Below, in pieces: positions 27,260 to 36,002 of a DNA stretch of 64,000 bases (position 1 is the first letter of the stretch; every line of letters starts with the position of its first letter). Position numbers and translations under genes: made by a program. Under the pieces are notes generated by a model. That model was not told where the DNA came from and ran no database searches. It saw only the letters and a list, made by a program, of their open reading frames with translations. The stretch is from DAOUJI01 sp965197415 (lineage in GTDB: Bacteria; Chloroflexota; Dehalococcoidia; Lucifugimonadales; JAGWBF01), in NCBI GenBank assembly GCA_965197415.1, contig OZ240207.1, positions 3,038,001 through 3,102,000 of the forward strand. Reading direction: 5' to 3'.

Positions 27260-28198
27260 ATGACTGACAAGCTAATCGGAGTAGCAATAGCAGGGTCGAA
27301 GGTCCAGGAGGTCCTGGCAGAGATAGACCGTGTGGAGGAGCTGGGAATCCCCGCGGCGTGGATGACCACCGGAGCGGTAAGGTTGGACAGTCTGACCGTT
27401 CTGGCCGTGGCCGCGTCCAGGCCGGGGAAGGCGTTGTACGGCACGTCCATCGTGCCCACCTACCCAAGGCATCCGCTGGTTATGGTGCAGCAGGTCCAGG
27501 CTTTGGGGCAGTTGGCTCCCGGCCGGTTCCGCCTCGGCGTGGGCCCCAGCCACCGGCCCAGCATGGTGGGCATGGGGTTCAAGTTCAACTCGCCCCTGGG
27601 GCATCTCCGGGAATACCTCCTTATCCTGAAAGCTCTCATCCAGACCGGTTCGGTGGAGTTCGACGGAGACTACTACAAGGCTGAGGGCACCATACCCGAG
27701 CCCATGGACATGCCCGTCATGGCGTCGGCGCTGCAAAAAGGCTCCTTCGAGCTGTGTGGCGAGATCGCCGATGGGGCCATAAGCTGGGTCTGCCCCCCGC
27801 CGTACCTGAGGGACGTGGCCCTTCCCGCCATGGAAGCCGGGGCCCAGAAGGCGGGCCGCCCTACGCCTCCCCTGATCGCCCATGCGCCGGTTTGTGTCAG
27901 CGAAGACACCGACGAGGTCAGGAAAACAGTGCGGGAGCAAATCATGAACACCCGCCTCCCCTTCTACCAGAGGATGTTTATCGCTTCCGGCTACCCTGAG
28001 GCCTCGTCGGGCCAGTGGAGCGACGCCATGATAGACGGAACGGTATTCTGGGGGAACGAAGACCAGGTGGCGTCCAAACTGCAAGGTGTGCTGGACATGG
28101 GGGCCACGGAAGTCCTGGTATCCCCCGTGGCAGCGGGCCCCGACAAAGCAGCCACCGTGCAAAGGACCCTCGAGCTCGTAGGCCACCTCTCCAAGTGA
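27260..28198 (+). CDS. LLM-class flavin-dependent oxidoreductase, second copy
   Basis: A 312-residue luciferase-like protein. It has IGVAIAGSKVQEVLAEIDR, GIPAAWMTTGAV, YGTSIVPTYPRHPLVMVQQ, GRFRLGVGPSHRPSM and VMASALQKGSFELCGEIADG, the pattern of the F420-dependent and FMN-dependent branches. ATG 27260 follows AAGGGGGCGCC. It is divergent from the DUF35/thiolase pair. It is not close to the copy at 4977 in sequence, so it has probably diverged in substrate. Confidence 0.87.
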   Translation: MTDKLIGVAIAGSKVQEVLAEIDRVEELGIPAAWMTTGAVRLDSLTVLAVAASRPGKALYGTSIVPTYPRHPLVMVQQVQALGQLAPGRFRLGVGPSHRPSMVGMGFKFNSPLGHLREYLLILKALIQTGSVEFDGDYYKAEGTIPEPMDMPVMASALQKGSFELCGEIADGAISWVCPPPYLRDVALPAMEAGAQKAGRPTPPLIAHAPVCVSEDTDEVRKTVREQIMNTRLPFYQRMFIASGYPEASSGQWSDAMIDGTVFWGNEDQVASKLQGVLDMGATEVLVSPVAAGPDKAATVQRTLELVGHLSK

Positions 28199-28224
28199 GC
28201 AGCCGAACGGTGAACGCAAATGTC

Positions 28225-28343
28225 CCTTCTCCCCTGGGGGGAGAAGGCTAGAATGAGGGGGAAGACGTGATTTTTATGCCGCGTCGAGGGATCGATGTTC
28301 GGACCACCCTCACCCCAACCCGCTCCCGTCAAGAGAGAGGGAG
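28225..28343. repeat. Composite intergenic palindromic repeat
   Basis: CCTTCTCCCC (28225-28234) and GGGGAGAAGG (28238-28247) form a perfect 10-bp hairpin. At 28307-28343 lies a degenerate copy of the CCCTCACCCCAACC repeat seen at 1284 and 62539. The two face each other, like paired repetitive extragenic palindromes. Confidence 0.65.
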
Positions 28344-28403
28344 TTTAGTCCTTCTCCGGCTGCGGATACACGCATCTTTCCCTAATATCGTAAGGAGGTC
28401 CCG

Positions 28404-30059
28404 ATGACCGGCCGCGCCAAGAAGGACTGGCAGGAGGAAACCCTGGGCCCTGCCGTCAGTCGGTTCCCAGAACGTAAAGAAAGTTTCGTTACGTCTTCAG
28501 GCATCGTCCAGGACGCCATCTACACTCCCGAAGACGTCCAGGACAGCGACTACCAGGACGGGCTTGGCTACCCTGGGGAGTATCCCTTCACCCGTGGAGT
28601 GCAGCCCAACATGTACCGGGGCCGCATCTGGACCATGCGGCAATACTCCGGGTTTGCGACGGCGGAAGAGTCCAACCGCCGCTATAAGTACCTGTTGGAG
28701 CAGGGCCAGACGGGTCTGTCGGTGGCATTCGACCTGCCGACGCAAATCGGCTACGACTCGGACCACGAACTTGCTAAGGGAGAAGTAGGCAAGGTTGGCG
28801 TGCCCATAAGCAGCCTCCAGGACATGGAGACGCTGCTCGACGGCATCCCCTTGGACAAGGTCTCCACCTCCATGACCATCAACGCGACGGCCCCCGTCCT
28901 TCTGGCTTTCTACATTGCCGTGGCCAAGAAGCAGGGAGTCCCCGCCACGGAGCTCAACGGAACCCTCCAGAACGACGTCCTCAAGGAATACATAGCCCGA
29001 GGCACCTACATCTACCCGCCAAAGCCCTCGATGCGCCTCATCGTGGACGTGTTCAGCTATTGTGCCGAAGAGGTCCCTCGCTGGAACACCATCTCCATCA
29101 GCGGCTACCACATGCGGGAAGCCGGGGCCACCGCCGCCCAGGAGTTGGCCTTCACCTTCTCCAACGCAATAGCCTACGTCCAGGCGGCGGTCGACGCCGG
29201 GTTGGACGTGGACCGGTTTGCTGGCCGTCTCTCCTTCTTCTTCGTTGCCCAGAACAACCTGTTCGAAGAAGTGGCCAAGTTCCGGGCCGCCCGGCGGATG
29301 TGGGCCAAGATAATGAAGGAGCGGTTCGGAGCCAAAAACCCCCGGTCGTGGATGCTGCGCTTCCACACGCAGACGGCCGGCGTCACCCTGACCGCCCAGC
29401 AGCCCGACAACAACCTTCTCCGGTCCACTGTGCAGGCGCTCGCTGCCATACTAGGGGGCACCCAGTCCCTCCACGTCAATTCCCGGGACGAGGCCCTGGC
29501 GCTGCCCAGCGAGGAGTCTGTCCAGCTGTCGCTGCGAACGCAGCAGGTGCTGGCCTATGAAAACGGTGTGGGCGACGTGGTCGATCCCCTGGGAGGCTCG
29601 TACTACGTCGAGAGCCTGACCTCCCAGTTGGAAAAGCAAGCTTTCGAATACATCGAGAAAATTGACGCCCAGGGCGGCGCCGTTTCGGCTTTGGAAAACG
29701 GCTACCAGATTAGGGAAATCCAGGACGCCGCCTTCATTCACCAGCAGCAGGTTGAACAGAGCGAACAGATTATTGTGGGAGTCAACAGGTTCGTCACCGA
29801 TAGCCCTCCTATCGAGGGATTGCTCAAAGTTGACGAGGCCGGGTCCCGCCAACAGGTGGAACGGCTACAGACTCTCAAGCGGGAGCGGGACAACGAGGCC
29901 GCGACGTTGGCCCTGAAGCGCCTGGAAGAAATTGCTAGAGGAACGGACAACACTCTCCCGGCCATTCTGGAATGCGTGGAAAGTTACTGCACCATCGGAG
30001 AAATATGCGATGTCCTTCGGGAGGTCTTCGGTGAACAGGAGGAGTTCGTGGCTTTCTGA
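28404..30059 (+). CDS. Methylmalonyl-CoA mutase, large (catalytic) subunit
   Basis: A 551-residue acyl-CoA mutase TIM-barrel subunit without the B12 domain. It has RIWTMRQYSGFATAEESN, VAFDLPTQIGYDSDH, TSMTINATAPVLLAFY, WNTISISGYHMREAGATA and RFHTQTAGVTLTAQQPDNN, all typical of methylmalonyl-CoA mutase. It isomerises (R)-methylmalonyl-CoA to succinyl-CoA by a radical route. The B12 subunit is encoded separately at 31927. ATG 28404 follows AAGGAGGTCCCG. Relatives with other acyl groups (2-hydroxyisobutyryl, ethylmalonyl) exist, but the nearby epimerase supports methylmalonyl-CoA. Confidence 0.92.
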   Translation: MTGRAKKDWQEETLGPAVSRFPERKESFVTSSGIVQDAIYTPEDVQDSDYQDGLGYPGEYPFTRGVQPNMYRGRIWTMRQYSGFATAEESNRRYKYLLEQGQTGLSVAFDLPTQIGYDSDHELAKGEVGKVGVPISSLQDMETLLDGIPLDKVSTSMTINATAPVLLAFYIAVAKKQGVPATELNGTLQNDVLKEYIARGTYIYPPKPSMRLIVDVFSYCAEEVPRWNTISISGYHMREAGATAAQELAFTFSNAIAYVQAAVDAGLDVDRFAGRLSFFFVAQNNLFEEVAKFRAARRMWAKIMKERFGAKNPRSWMLRFHTQTAGVTLTAQQPDNNLLRSTVQALAAILGGTQSLHVNSRDEALALPSEESVQLSLRTQQVLAYENGVGDVVDPLGGSYYVESLTSQLEKQAFEYIEKIDAQGGAVSALENGYQIREIQDAAFIHQQQVEQSEQIIVGVNRFVTDSPPIEGLLKVDEAGSRQQVERLQTLKRERDNEAATLALKRLEEIARGTDNTLPAILECVESYCTIGEICDVLREVFGEQEEFVAF

Positions 30060-30100
30060 CAGGTTGTTAACATTCAGTTCAGATGCCGAAACCTCCGATC

Positions 30101-30253
30101 ATGTCATTCCGAGCGCAGCGAGGAATCTACAGATGTTGTTCGGAGTCTTGACGCAAGTCGATTGACAAGCCTCTGGTCGGGAGAGTTGAGGTCCTTAAAG
30201 GACATGTCGGTGGGCAGGGATCCTAGATTCCTCACTCCGTTTCGGAATGACAT
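30101..30253. repeat. 153-bp inverted-repeat element (MITE-like)
   Basis: The ends ATGTCATTCCGA (30101-30112) and TCGGAATGACAT (30242-30253) are perfect 12-bp inverted repeats. Inside, AGGAATCTA (30121-30129) pairs with TAGATTCCT (30224-30232). It contains no coding frame and lies between the mutase and acyl-CoA dehydrogenase genes. Sequences of this type recur in intergenic regions of many genomes. Confidence 0.75.
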
Positions 30254-30301
30254 TAAAGGGTGGAGACAACTCTAGGCAGGCGGTCAAACCAGGGGGATAA
30301 A

Positions 30302-31456
30302 ATGGCGAACTTGCTGCTTACAGAAGAAGAGAGGATGCTCCAGAACACCGTCCGCGACTTTGCCGAACGGGAGCTGATGCCCCGTTCCAAAGAGATAGAC
30401 GAAAAGGAGCAGTTTTCCTGGGAGAACTGGAAGGGAATGGCGGTCCTCGGCCTTACCGGAATGGGCATCGACCCAAAGTACGGCGGCTCCGGGGGCGGCT
30501 ATCGCCAGATGTCCATCGTCGAAGAAGAGATAGCGCGCGGCGACGCGTCGGCCAGCGTATGTCTGGTGGCCCACATATCCCTGGGAGTGACCACCCTGTA
30601 TAAGTTCGGGAGCGAAGAGCAGAAGCTCCGGCTGGTGCCTCCCCTGGCAAAGGGAGACCAGATTGCGGCCTGGGCGCTCACCGAACCCAGAGGAGGTTCC
30701 GACGCTGCTGGAATGGAGACCACAGCCGCACGGGCCAACGGCGCCTACGTGCTCAACGGCTCCAAGACCTTTATCACTAACGCCGACATCGCCGACGTGG
30801 TTGTCGTGTTCGCCAACCTGGACCGCAGCCAGGGTTCCCGGGGCGTCACCGCCTTTGCCGTAGAAAAAGGTGCTCCGGGATTTCACATTCACAAGCAACA
30901 CGGGAAGATGGGCATACGCGGTTCCAGCACCAGCGAGCTGGTTTTCGAGAACGTGAAAGTCCCCGAGGCCAACAGGCTGGGCGAGGAGGGACGGGGTTTC
31001 CGGTACGCCATGGAAATTCTGGACTCCAGCCGCATCATAATAGCCGCCCAGTGCGTGGGTATGGCCCAGGCAGCCTTGGAGGCTTCCGTCAAATATGCTC
31101 AGCAGCGGGAGACCTTTGGCAAACCGCTGGCGGGGCACCAGGCCATACAGTTCATGCTGGCGGACATGGCCACCGAGGTCTTTGCGTCACGCGTGGCCAC
31201 AATGCACGCCGCTACACTGAAGGACGAGGGGCTGCCCTTCATAGATGAGGCGTCCATGGCCAAGCTGATGGCCTCCGAAACTGCCGTGAAGGTGACCTCT
31301 CAGGCTCTCCAGGTGCACGGAGGCTATGGCTATTTCAAGGACTCTCCTGTGGAGCGTTACTTCCGCGACGCCCGGGTGACGACGATATACGAGGGCACGT
31401 CGGAGGTGCAAAGACTCATCATTGCCAGGCAGCTTATGTCCCAGTATCCTGTATAA
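30302..31456 (+). CDS. Acyl-CoA dehydrogenase
   Basis: A 384-residue flavoprotein that introduces an alpha-beta double bond into acyl-CoA and passes electrons to ETF. It has YGGSGGGYRQM, the FAD-contact segment AWALTEPRGGSDAAGMETTA, MGIRGSSTSELVF, QALQVHGGYGY and the catalytic glutamate in IYEGTSEVQRLIIARQL. ATG 30302 follows AGGGGGATAAA. Its position inside the methylmalonyl-CoA gene set suggests that it feeds branched or odd-chain acyl-CoA into the propionate branch. Confidence 0.93.
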   Translation: MANLLLTEEERMLQNTVRDFAERELMPRSKEIDEKEQFSWENWKGMAVLGLTGMGIDPKYGGSGGGYRQMSIVEEEIARGDASASVCLVAHISLGVTTLYKFGSEEQKLRLVPPLAKGDQIAAWALTEPRGGSDAAGMETTAARANGAYVLNGSKTFITNADIADVVVVFANLDRSQGSRGVTAFAVEKGAPGFHIHKQHGKMGIRGSSTSELVFENVKVPEANRLGEEGRGFRYAMEILDSSRIIIAAQCVGMAQAALEASVKYAQQRETFGKPLAGHQAIQFMLADMATEVFASRVATMHAATLKDEGLPFIDEASMAKLMASETAVKVTSQALQVHGGYGYFKDSPVERYFRDARVTTIYEGTSEVQRLIIARQLMSQYPV

Positions 31457-31491
31457 GTTTGGCGATTCACAGGCGACTCTAGGAGGAAGAC

Positions 31492-31905
31492 TTGAGCGGA
31501 AGTTGCGCAGCCCGTTACGTAGACCATATCGGCGTGGCCGTAAAAGACATAGAAGCGGCCATGAAGCGGTTTCAAGACCTCTTTCAGGTCCCGCCCGGCG
31601 AGATCGAGACACTGGAAGACCAGGGAGTCAAGGCGACTCTGCTGCCCATTGGCGAGACGCGCATCGAGCTGCTTGAACCCCTGACGCCGGAGTCCGCAGT
31701 AGGACGCTTCATCGAACGCAGGGGCGAGGGACTCCACCACCTGGCCCTCCACGTGGACAACGTGGGAGACTCCCTGAAGGACCTAGCTGCGGACGGCGTG
31801 GAGTTGGTGGACAAGGAACCCAGAGAGGGACTGTCCGGCATCATCGCCTTCATACACCCCCGGTCGGTGCATGGTATACTCACCGAGTTGGTCCAGACTC
31901 CCTAG
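31492..31905 (+). CDS. mce: Methylmalonyl-CoA epimerase
   Basis: A 137-residue VOC-fold protein. It begins with VDHIGVAVKDIEAAMKRFQDLF and has IELLEP, GEGLHHLALHVDN and AFIHPRSVHGILTELVQ, which are the epimerase metal-binding positions. It interconverts the (S)- and (R)-methylmalonyl-CoA epimers. The start is TTG 31492, seven bases after AGGAGG. It sits directly before the B12-binding mutase subunit. Confidence 0.92.
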   Translation: MSGSCAARYVDHIGVAVKDIEAAMKRFQDLFQVPPGEIETLEDQGVKATLLPIGETRIELLEPLTPESAVGRFIERRGEGLHHLALHVDNVGDSLKDLAADGVELVDKEPREGLSGIIAFIHPRSVHGILTELVQTP

Positions 31906-31926
31906 ACGACTCCATCAGAGGACAAG

Positions 31927-32325
31927 ATGACCCAGAACAAGACTATTCGCGTGCTGGTGGCCAAACCGGGTCTGGACGGCCATGACCGTGGCGCCAAGGT
32001 CATAGCCAGAGCCCTCAGAGACGCCGGCATGGAAGTGATCTACACTGGTATCCGCCAGACCCCCAGGATGATAGTGGAGGCGGCCTCTCAGGAGGACGTG
32101 AACGTCATCGGACTCAGCATCCTTTCGGGCGCCCATATGGAGATTTTTCCGGCAATCATGGAAGGACTGAAAGAAAAGGAGATGGGCGACGTCACAGTGC
32201 TGGCCGGCGGCATCATTCCAGAGGTGGACCGCCCCGTCTTGGAAGACATGGGAATCAAGGGAATATTCGGACCAGGCACCTCAACCCAGGACATAATAGA
32301 CTTCATTCGAGAGTCCATGCCCTGA
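31927..32325 (+). CDS. Methylmalonyl-CoA mutase, cobalamin-binding subunit
   Basis: A 132-residue B12-binding Rossmann domain. VLVAKPGLDGHDRGAKVIA holds the DxHxxG motif whose histidine ligates cobalt, with GLSILSGAHM and LAGGIIPEVD lining the nucleotide tail. Split mutases with a separate B12 subunit are common in archaea and many bacteria. It lies 21 nt after the epimerase and should assemble with the 551-residue subunit at 28404. Confidence 0.94.
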   Translation: MTQNKTIRVLVAKPGLDGHDRGAKVIARALRDAGMEVIYTGIRQTPRMIVEAASQEDVNVIGLSILSGAHMEIFPAIMEGLKEKEMGDVTVLAGGIIPEVDRPVLEDMGIKGIFGPGTSTQDIIDFIRESMP

Positions 32326-32391
32326 CTTCTTTCGGAACAGGTGCGAACACGCCCGTTGTGATAAAGCGAAGTCACCTAGTGTTACAAGGGA

Positions 32392-32422
32392 TTGACACCC
32401 TTACGTAGACGGCCCATATAAT
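32392..32422 (+). promoter_or_regulatory. Promoter upstream of DUF177-rpmF
   Basis: TTGACA (32392-32397) is followed by CATATAAT; the best TATAAT (32417-32422) gives a 19-bp spacer, while CATATA (32415-32420) gives 17. It would drive the DUF177-rpmF-fabD cluster. Confidence 0.55.
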
Positions 32423-32458
32423 TACACCTGTCCTATCTAGGATGGGGCCTGACATACG

Positions 32459-33001
32459 TTGGAATATAATGTGTCACAACTTATGAAGGAGCGGGTGGGC
32501 TCAACCCGCACCTTTGAAGTGGATGCCGAGTTTGACAGCAGCGAAGGGGAACCTCCGGTCCGCTGTAGCGGCAAAGTCGTAATGATGCGAACGGACAAAG
32601 GCATCTGGGTGGACGCCGGAGTAGACGTGCGTATCCCAGCAGTTTGTTGCCGGTGCCTTAAGACCTTCGAAAGCCGCCAGCGTCTTTCGATCAGGGAAGA
32701 GTATTATCCCACCGTCGACGTCGCCACCGGCGGCCGTGTGCATCTCCCCGACGGGGCCGATCCATCGTCGTTCACTATCACACACCGCCATATCCTCGAT
32801 TTGAGCGAAGGTCTAAGGCAGGGGCTGATTGCCGCCGAACCTATGAAGCCACTCTGTGACTCCCTTTGCATGGGCATTTGCCAAATGTGTGGAGTGGATA
32901 AGAACGTGGACGAATGTCAGTGTGAAGACAGTGGTGTGGACTCTCGGTGGGGGCCGCTGCAAGGGCTTCTTGGGCAAACATCCGAACCCAGGCCAGCATA
33001 G
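32459..33001 (+). CDS. DUF177 (YceD) family protein
   Basis: A 180-residue YceD/DUF177 protein. It begins EYNVSQLMKERVGSTRTFEV, contains a central zinc-like pair in PAVCCRCLKTFES and ends with CDSLCMGICQMCG. It normally lies directly before rpmF, as here. In plants and bacteria the family is linked to 23S rRNA accumulation. TTG 32459 is selected because family members begin at exactly this point; the ribosome binding site is weak. Confidence 0.88.
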   Translation: MEYNVSQLMKERVGSTRTFEVDAEFDSSEGEPPVRCSGKVVMMRTDKGIWVDAGVDVRIPAVCCRCLKTFESRQRLSIREEYYPTVDVATGGRVHLPDGADPSSFTITHRHILDLSEGLRQGLIAAEPMKPLCDSLCMGICQMCGVDKNVDECQCEDSGVDSRWGPLQGLLGQTSEPRPA

Positions 33002-33033
33002 GCCTGAAATTTCAAGCAGAAAGAGTTGAAGAC

Positions 33034-33219
33034 ATGGGTGCGCTTCCAGTAAAAAAACTGACCAAATCCAGGCAGGGCAAGAGATTGGCCCACTACAAGC
33101 TAAAGGCCGTGCATCCGGGGCGGTGTCCCCAGTGCAGGAGCGCCAAGCTGGCCCACCGGGCGTGCCCAAGCTGCGGTTCCTATAAGGGGCGCCGGGTCCT
33201 GGACACAGGAGAAGTATAG
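33034..33219 (+). CDS. rpmF: 50S ribosomal protein L32
   Basis: A 61-residue zinc-ribbon ribosomal protein: GALPVKKLTKSRQGKRLAHY, then CPQC and CPSC, ending SYKGRRVL. ATG 33034 is the family start; an upstream extension into the preceding intergenic sequence is not plausible. It is 32 nt after DUF177. The usual plsX and fabH genes do not follow; fabD is the next gene after 160 bp. Confidence 0.95.
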   Translation: MGALPVKKLTKSRQGKRLAHYKLKAVHPGRCPQCRSAKLAHRACPSCGSYKGRRVLDTGEV

Positions 33220-33378
33220 GCCACTCGCAGCCAGAATATTGGCGCATTGGGAGGGGGCTTTCATGGGCAGGAGGTGGAACGAGGCGCATACACCGGTGTT
33301 CTAGGGTTGCACAACGGGTTTATTTCATGTATTTTCTTATGTCAATCGAACTTAGTCGATGTAGAGGGTTGATGCAAA

Positions 33379-34365
33379 ATGGCGGCTACTGAGGGAACCG
33401 ACGAGTCACTTAAAATTGCATACGTATTCCCAGGCCAGGGATCGCAGTTCGTAGGGATGGGTTCGGAACTCTATGCGAGTTCCAAAGCGGCCAGAGAAGT
33501 TTTCGACCAAGTTGATGAAATCCTTGGCGCCCATCTCACGGAAATCATATTCGAGGGCCCCCAGGAAGAGCTGGAGAAGACCGTCAATTCACAGCCCGCC
33601 ATAATGGCGACGAGCTTGGCGTGCCTCCGGGCCATGGAGGAAATGCATGGCCAGGTCCAGTACGTGCCGGCTGCAGTGGCTGGACACAGCCTGGGAGAAT
33701 ACACCTCGTTGGTGGTGTCCGGCGCAGTGGACCTTGAAGACGGTTTCAGGTTAGTGCGAGAACGTGGGCGCCTGATGCAAGAGGCTTGCGACCAGCGGCC
33801 CGGAAGCATGGCTGCCATTCTGGGTCTCGATGAGACGACGCTGGCCGAAGTCTGTATGGAAACTGGGGCGCAGATAGCCAACATCAACGGGGGCGGCCAA
33901 ATCGTCATCAGCGGCGACAAGCTCTGCGTGGCAAGGGCCTTGGACATGGCATCCATACGGGGCGCCAAGAGGGCCATTCCCCTTCCCGTCAGCGGGGCTT
34001 TCCACTCCACCCTGATGTCCCCGGCGCAGGAAGGTCTTAGCGCCGCCATCGACGAAATCACCATCAGAGATCCTGATATACCCATCATTGCCAACGCCAC
34101 GTCCGACCCCTTGACCACCGCTGAAATGGTAAGGGCAGAGCTCAGGACCCAGCTGTGCAGTTGCGTACGGTGGAAGCAGTCGGTGGGCCGTATGATAGAT
34201 GAGGGAGTGTCCGGCTTTATCGAGTTCGGCCCGGGGCGCGTACTGGGCGGCCTTATCAAGCGAATCAGCTCAGACTCGATTTACAAAGACCGGTCTCTTG
34301 ATATCATGAACGTGGCCGACCTGGAAACAGCCAGGCAAGTCGCCACGGCGTCCGCCTTGGCGTAG
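33379..34365 (+). CDS. fabD: Malonyl-CoA:ACP transacylase FabD
   Basis: A 328-residue transacylase that loads malonate onto acyl carrier protein for fatty acid synthesis. It has AYVFPGQGSQFVGMG, the active serine in GHSLGEY (Ser104), GSMAAILGL, SGAFHSTLM with the catalytic histidine, and EFGPGRVLGGLIKRI. ATG 33379 follows AGAGGGTTGATGCAAA. acpP follows two genes later, consistent with a broken-up fatty acid cluster. Confidence 0.94.
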   Translation: MAATEGTDESLKIAYVFPGQGSQFVGMGSELYASSKAAREVFDQVDEILGAHLTEIIFEGPQEELEKTVNSQPAIMATSLACLRAMEEMHGQVQYVPAAVAGHSLGEYTSLVVSGAVDLEDGFRLVRERGRLMQEACDQRPGSMAAILGLDETTLAEVCMETGAQIANINGGGQIVISGDKLCVARALDMASIRGAKRAIPLPVSGAFHSTLMSPAQEGLSAAIDEITIRDPDIPIIANATSDPLTTAEMVRAELRTQLCSCVRWKQSVGRMIDEGVSGFIEFGPGRVLGGLIKRISSDSIYKDRSLDIMNVADLETARQVATASALA

Positions 34366-34430
34366 CGGTTGAGAGGGATTGGGCTTTCGCTAACCAGACG
34401 ACATCACGTCGGGCCCCCGCGCCCGTCAAC

Positions 34431-34838
34431 CCCAGGAGCAAGGCCCGGGTCGCCGCCCTGCAAGCCCTGTTCGAAGCCGACTTGGTAGCGCACCCGGCCG
34501 AGTCCTCATTGCGTTGGCTTGGGGAAGAAGCGGGGCTGACTGAGGAGTCCTCAAACTACGCAATGGAGCTGACGGAAGGCGTCCGGGAGCGGAGAAGTGA
34601 AATAGATAAACACATCCAACGGTTTGCTCCGGCTTGGCCGGTCGGCCAACTTCCGGCGGTGGAACGCAACATTTTGCGTTTGGCCCTCTACGAGATGCAC
34701 TACAGATCGGACACTCCCCGCAAGGTCGCTATAAACGAAGCGGTGGAGTTGGCAAAGGTGTTCGGAGCGGAAACCTCTCCAAAGTTCGTCAACGGAGTCT
34801 TGGGTTCTGCCATGGACCAGATGGAAAATGAAAGGTGA
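34431..34838 (+). CDS. nusB: Transcription antitermination factor NusB, start unclear
   Basis: An all-helical NusB protein: RSKARVAALQALFEADL, then VERNILRLALYEM, TPRKVAINEAVELAKVFG and KFVNGVLGSAMDQM. It joins NusE in antitermination at rRNA operons. The conserved first helix starts near 34434, but no ATG, GTG or TTG is in frame between the upstream in-frame stop at 34299 and TTG 34482. The TTG would remove helix 1. A rare start codon, or a sequence error in the 5' part, is likely. The coordinate given is where family similarity begins. Confidence 0.85.
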   Translation, partial: PRSKARVAALQALFEADLVAHPAESSLRWLGEEAGLTEESSNYAMELTEGVRERRSEIDKHIQRFAPAWPVGQLPAVERNILRLALYEMHYRSDTPRKVAINEAVELAKVFGAETSPKFVNGVLGSAMDQMENER

Positions 34839-34957
34839 GGGGTCAAGGGTCTTGATGAGGCCCTATGAGAGACCTCAGCCAGATTCCGGGAGGCGCGCTA
34901 AAACATCATATTGAAGGAAGGATTCGGGCAAGGACCGAATGAGGATGGAAAAATATC

Positions 34958-35218
34958 ATGGCAACCGTTTATGAGCGAGTAAAGTCTATCGTCATCGATA
35001 AGCTAGACGTCGATGAAGAGAGTGTGGTTCCCTCCGCGTCCTTCGTCGACAATTTGAACGCGGACTCCCTTGACTTGGCCGAGTTGATAATGGCTTTCGA
35101 GGAAGAGTTTTCCACCGACGACAATGCCATCGAGATATCCGACGAGGACGCCGGGCAGATTGCCACAATTCAAAACGCCATAGACTACCTTAAGGCAAAC
35201 GGGGTGGCAGACGAATAA
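34958..35218 (+). CDS. acpP: Acyl carrier protein
   Basis: An 86-residue acidic four-helix protein. Ser37 in NADSLDLAEL is the phosphopantetheine attachment site. It carries growing acyl chains in fatty acid synthesis. The acidic C-terminal extension after ANGVADE is short. ATG 34958 follows AGGATGGAAAAATATC. Confidence 0.93.
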   Translation: MATVYERVKSIVIDKLDVDEESVVPSASFVDNLNADSLDLAELIMAFEEEFSTDDNAIEISDEDAGQIATIQNAIDYLKANGVADE

Positions 35219-35340
35219 CCGTTTCCAGAGAGCCGGGGGCGGCGGTCCGTTTGAGCCGCTGCGGCGGGTTGACGTTCCCCGCGACTCGTCGCGCTTAAGC
35301 GCCTGATAACTTTATTCCTTTACGGCTGGGGGGTGTCGGG

Positions 35341-35955
35341 ATGTCGGAGATGAACAGCCTTGAAGAGGTCGCCTCTCAGGTCCGCAATTGCCATGATTGT
35401 CCCCTGTCCCAGGGGCGCACTAATGCAGTTCCGGGAGAAGGTCCGTCCGACGCCCGGATCATGTTCATAGGAGAGGGGCCGGGCCACCACGAGGACAGGC
35501 TGGGGCGGCCCTTCGTAGGGGCAGCGGGGTCGTTCCTGGAGGAGTTGCTGGCGTCCATTGGCCTGAAGCGACAGGACGTCTTCATAGCCAACATGATTAA
35601 ATGCCGACCTCCCAACAACAGGGACCCACTTCCGGCTGAGGTGGCCGAGTGCGGCAAATATCTGGACCGTCAGATAGAGCTTCTGGCCCCGGAGTTGGTA
35701 GTCACCCTTGGACGGTTCTCGATGGCCAAGTTCATTCAGAACGAGACCATCAGCCGTGCCCGGGGCAAGCTGAGGAAGATAAGCGGACTCAACGTTTATC
35801 CCGTCATGCACCCAGCGGCGGCCCTTCACCGTCAGGAGTTGAGGAAAACTATAGAGAGCGACTTCCTGGCCATACCAGGGTTGCTGGAACGAGAAGATGC
35901 AGAGCCAATTCAAGAAGAAACTGAGACGGAACCCGAGCAACTCTCCCTTTTCTAG
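35341..35955 (+). CDS. Uracil-DNA glycosylase, family 4 type, with clamp-binding tail
   Basis: A 204-residue glycosylase with iron-sulfur cysteines Cys17 and Cys20 (CHDC) and further cysteines in KCRPPNNRDP and ECGKYL. The catalytic loop is GEGPGHHEDRLGRPFVGAAG, and MHPAAALH ends the active site. It removes uracil from DNA to start base-excision repair. The C-terminus EPEQLSLF matches the QL(S/D)LF motif by which bacterial proteins bind the DNA polymerase sliding clamp. GGGGGGT lies before ATG 35341. Confidence 0.9.
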   Translation: MSEMNSLEEVASQVRNCHDCPLSQGRTNAVPGEGPSDARIMFIGEGPGHHEDRLGRPFVGAAGSFLEELLASIGLKRQDVFIANMIKCRPPNNRDPLPAEVAECGKYLDRQIELLAPELVVTLGRFSMAKFIQNETISRARGKLRKISGLNVYPVMHPAAALHRQELRKTIESDFLAIPGLLEREDAEPIQEETETEPEQLSLF

Positions 35956-36002
35956 CCATCTACAACAGAAAGGCGCCCGCACGGCGGCGCCCACGGTCTG
36001 AC

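Noticed and set aside
28199..28403. B12 riboswitch before the methylmalonyl-CoA mutase
   Set aside because: The leader holds only palindromic repeats; no B12-box-like sequence was seen.
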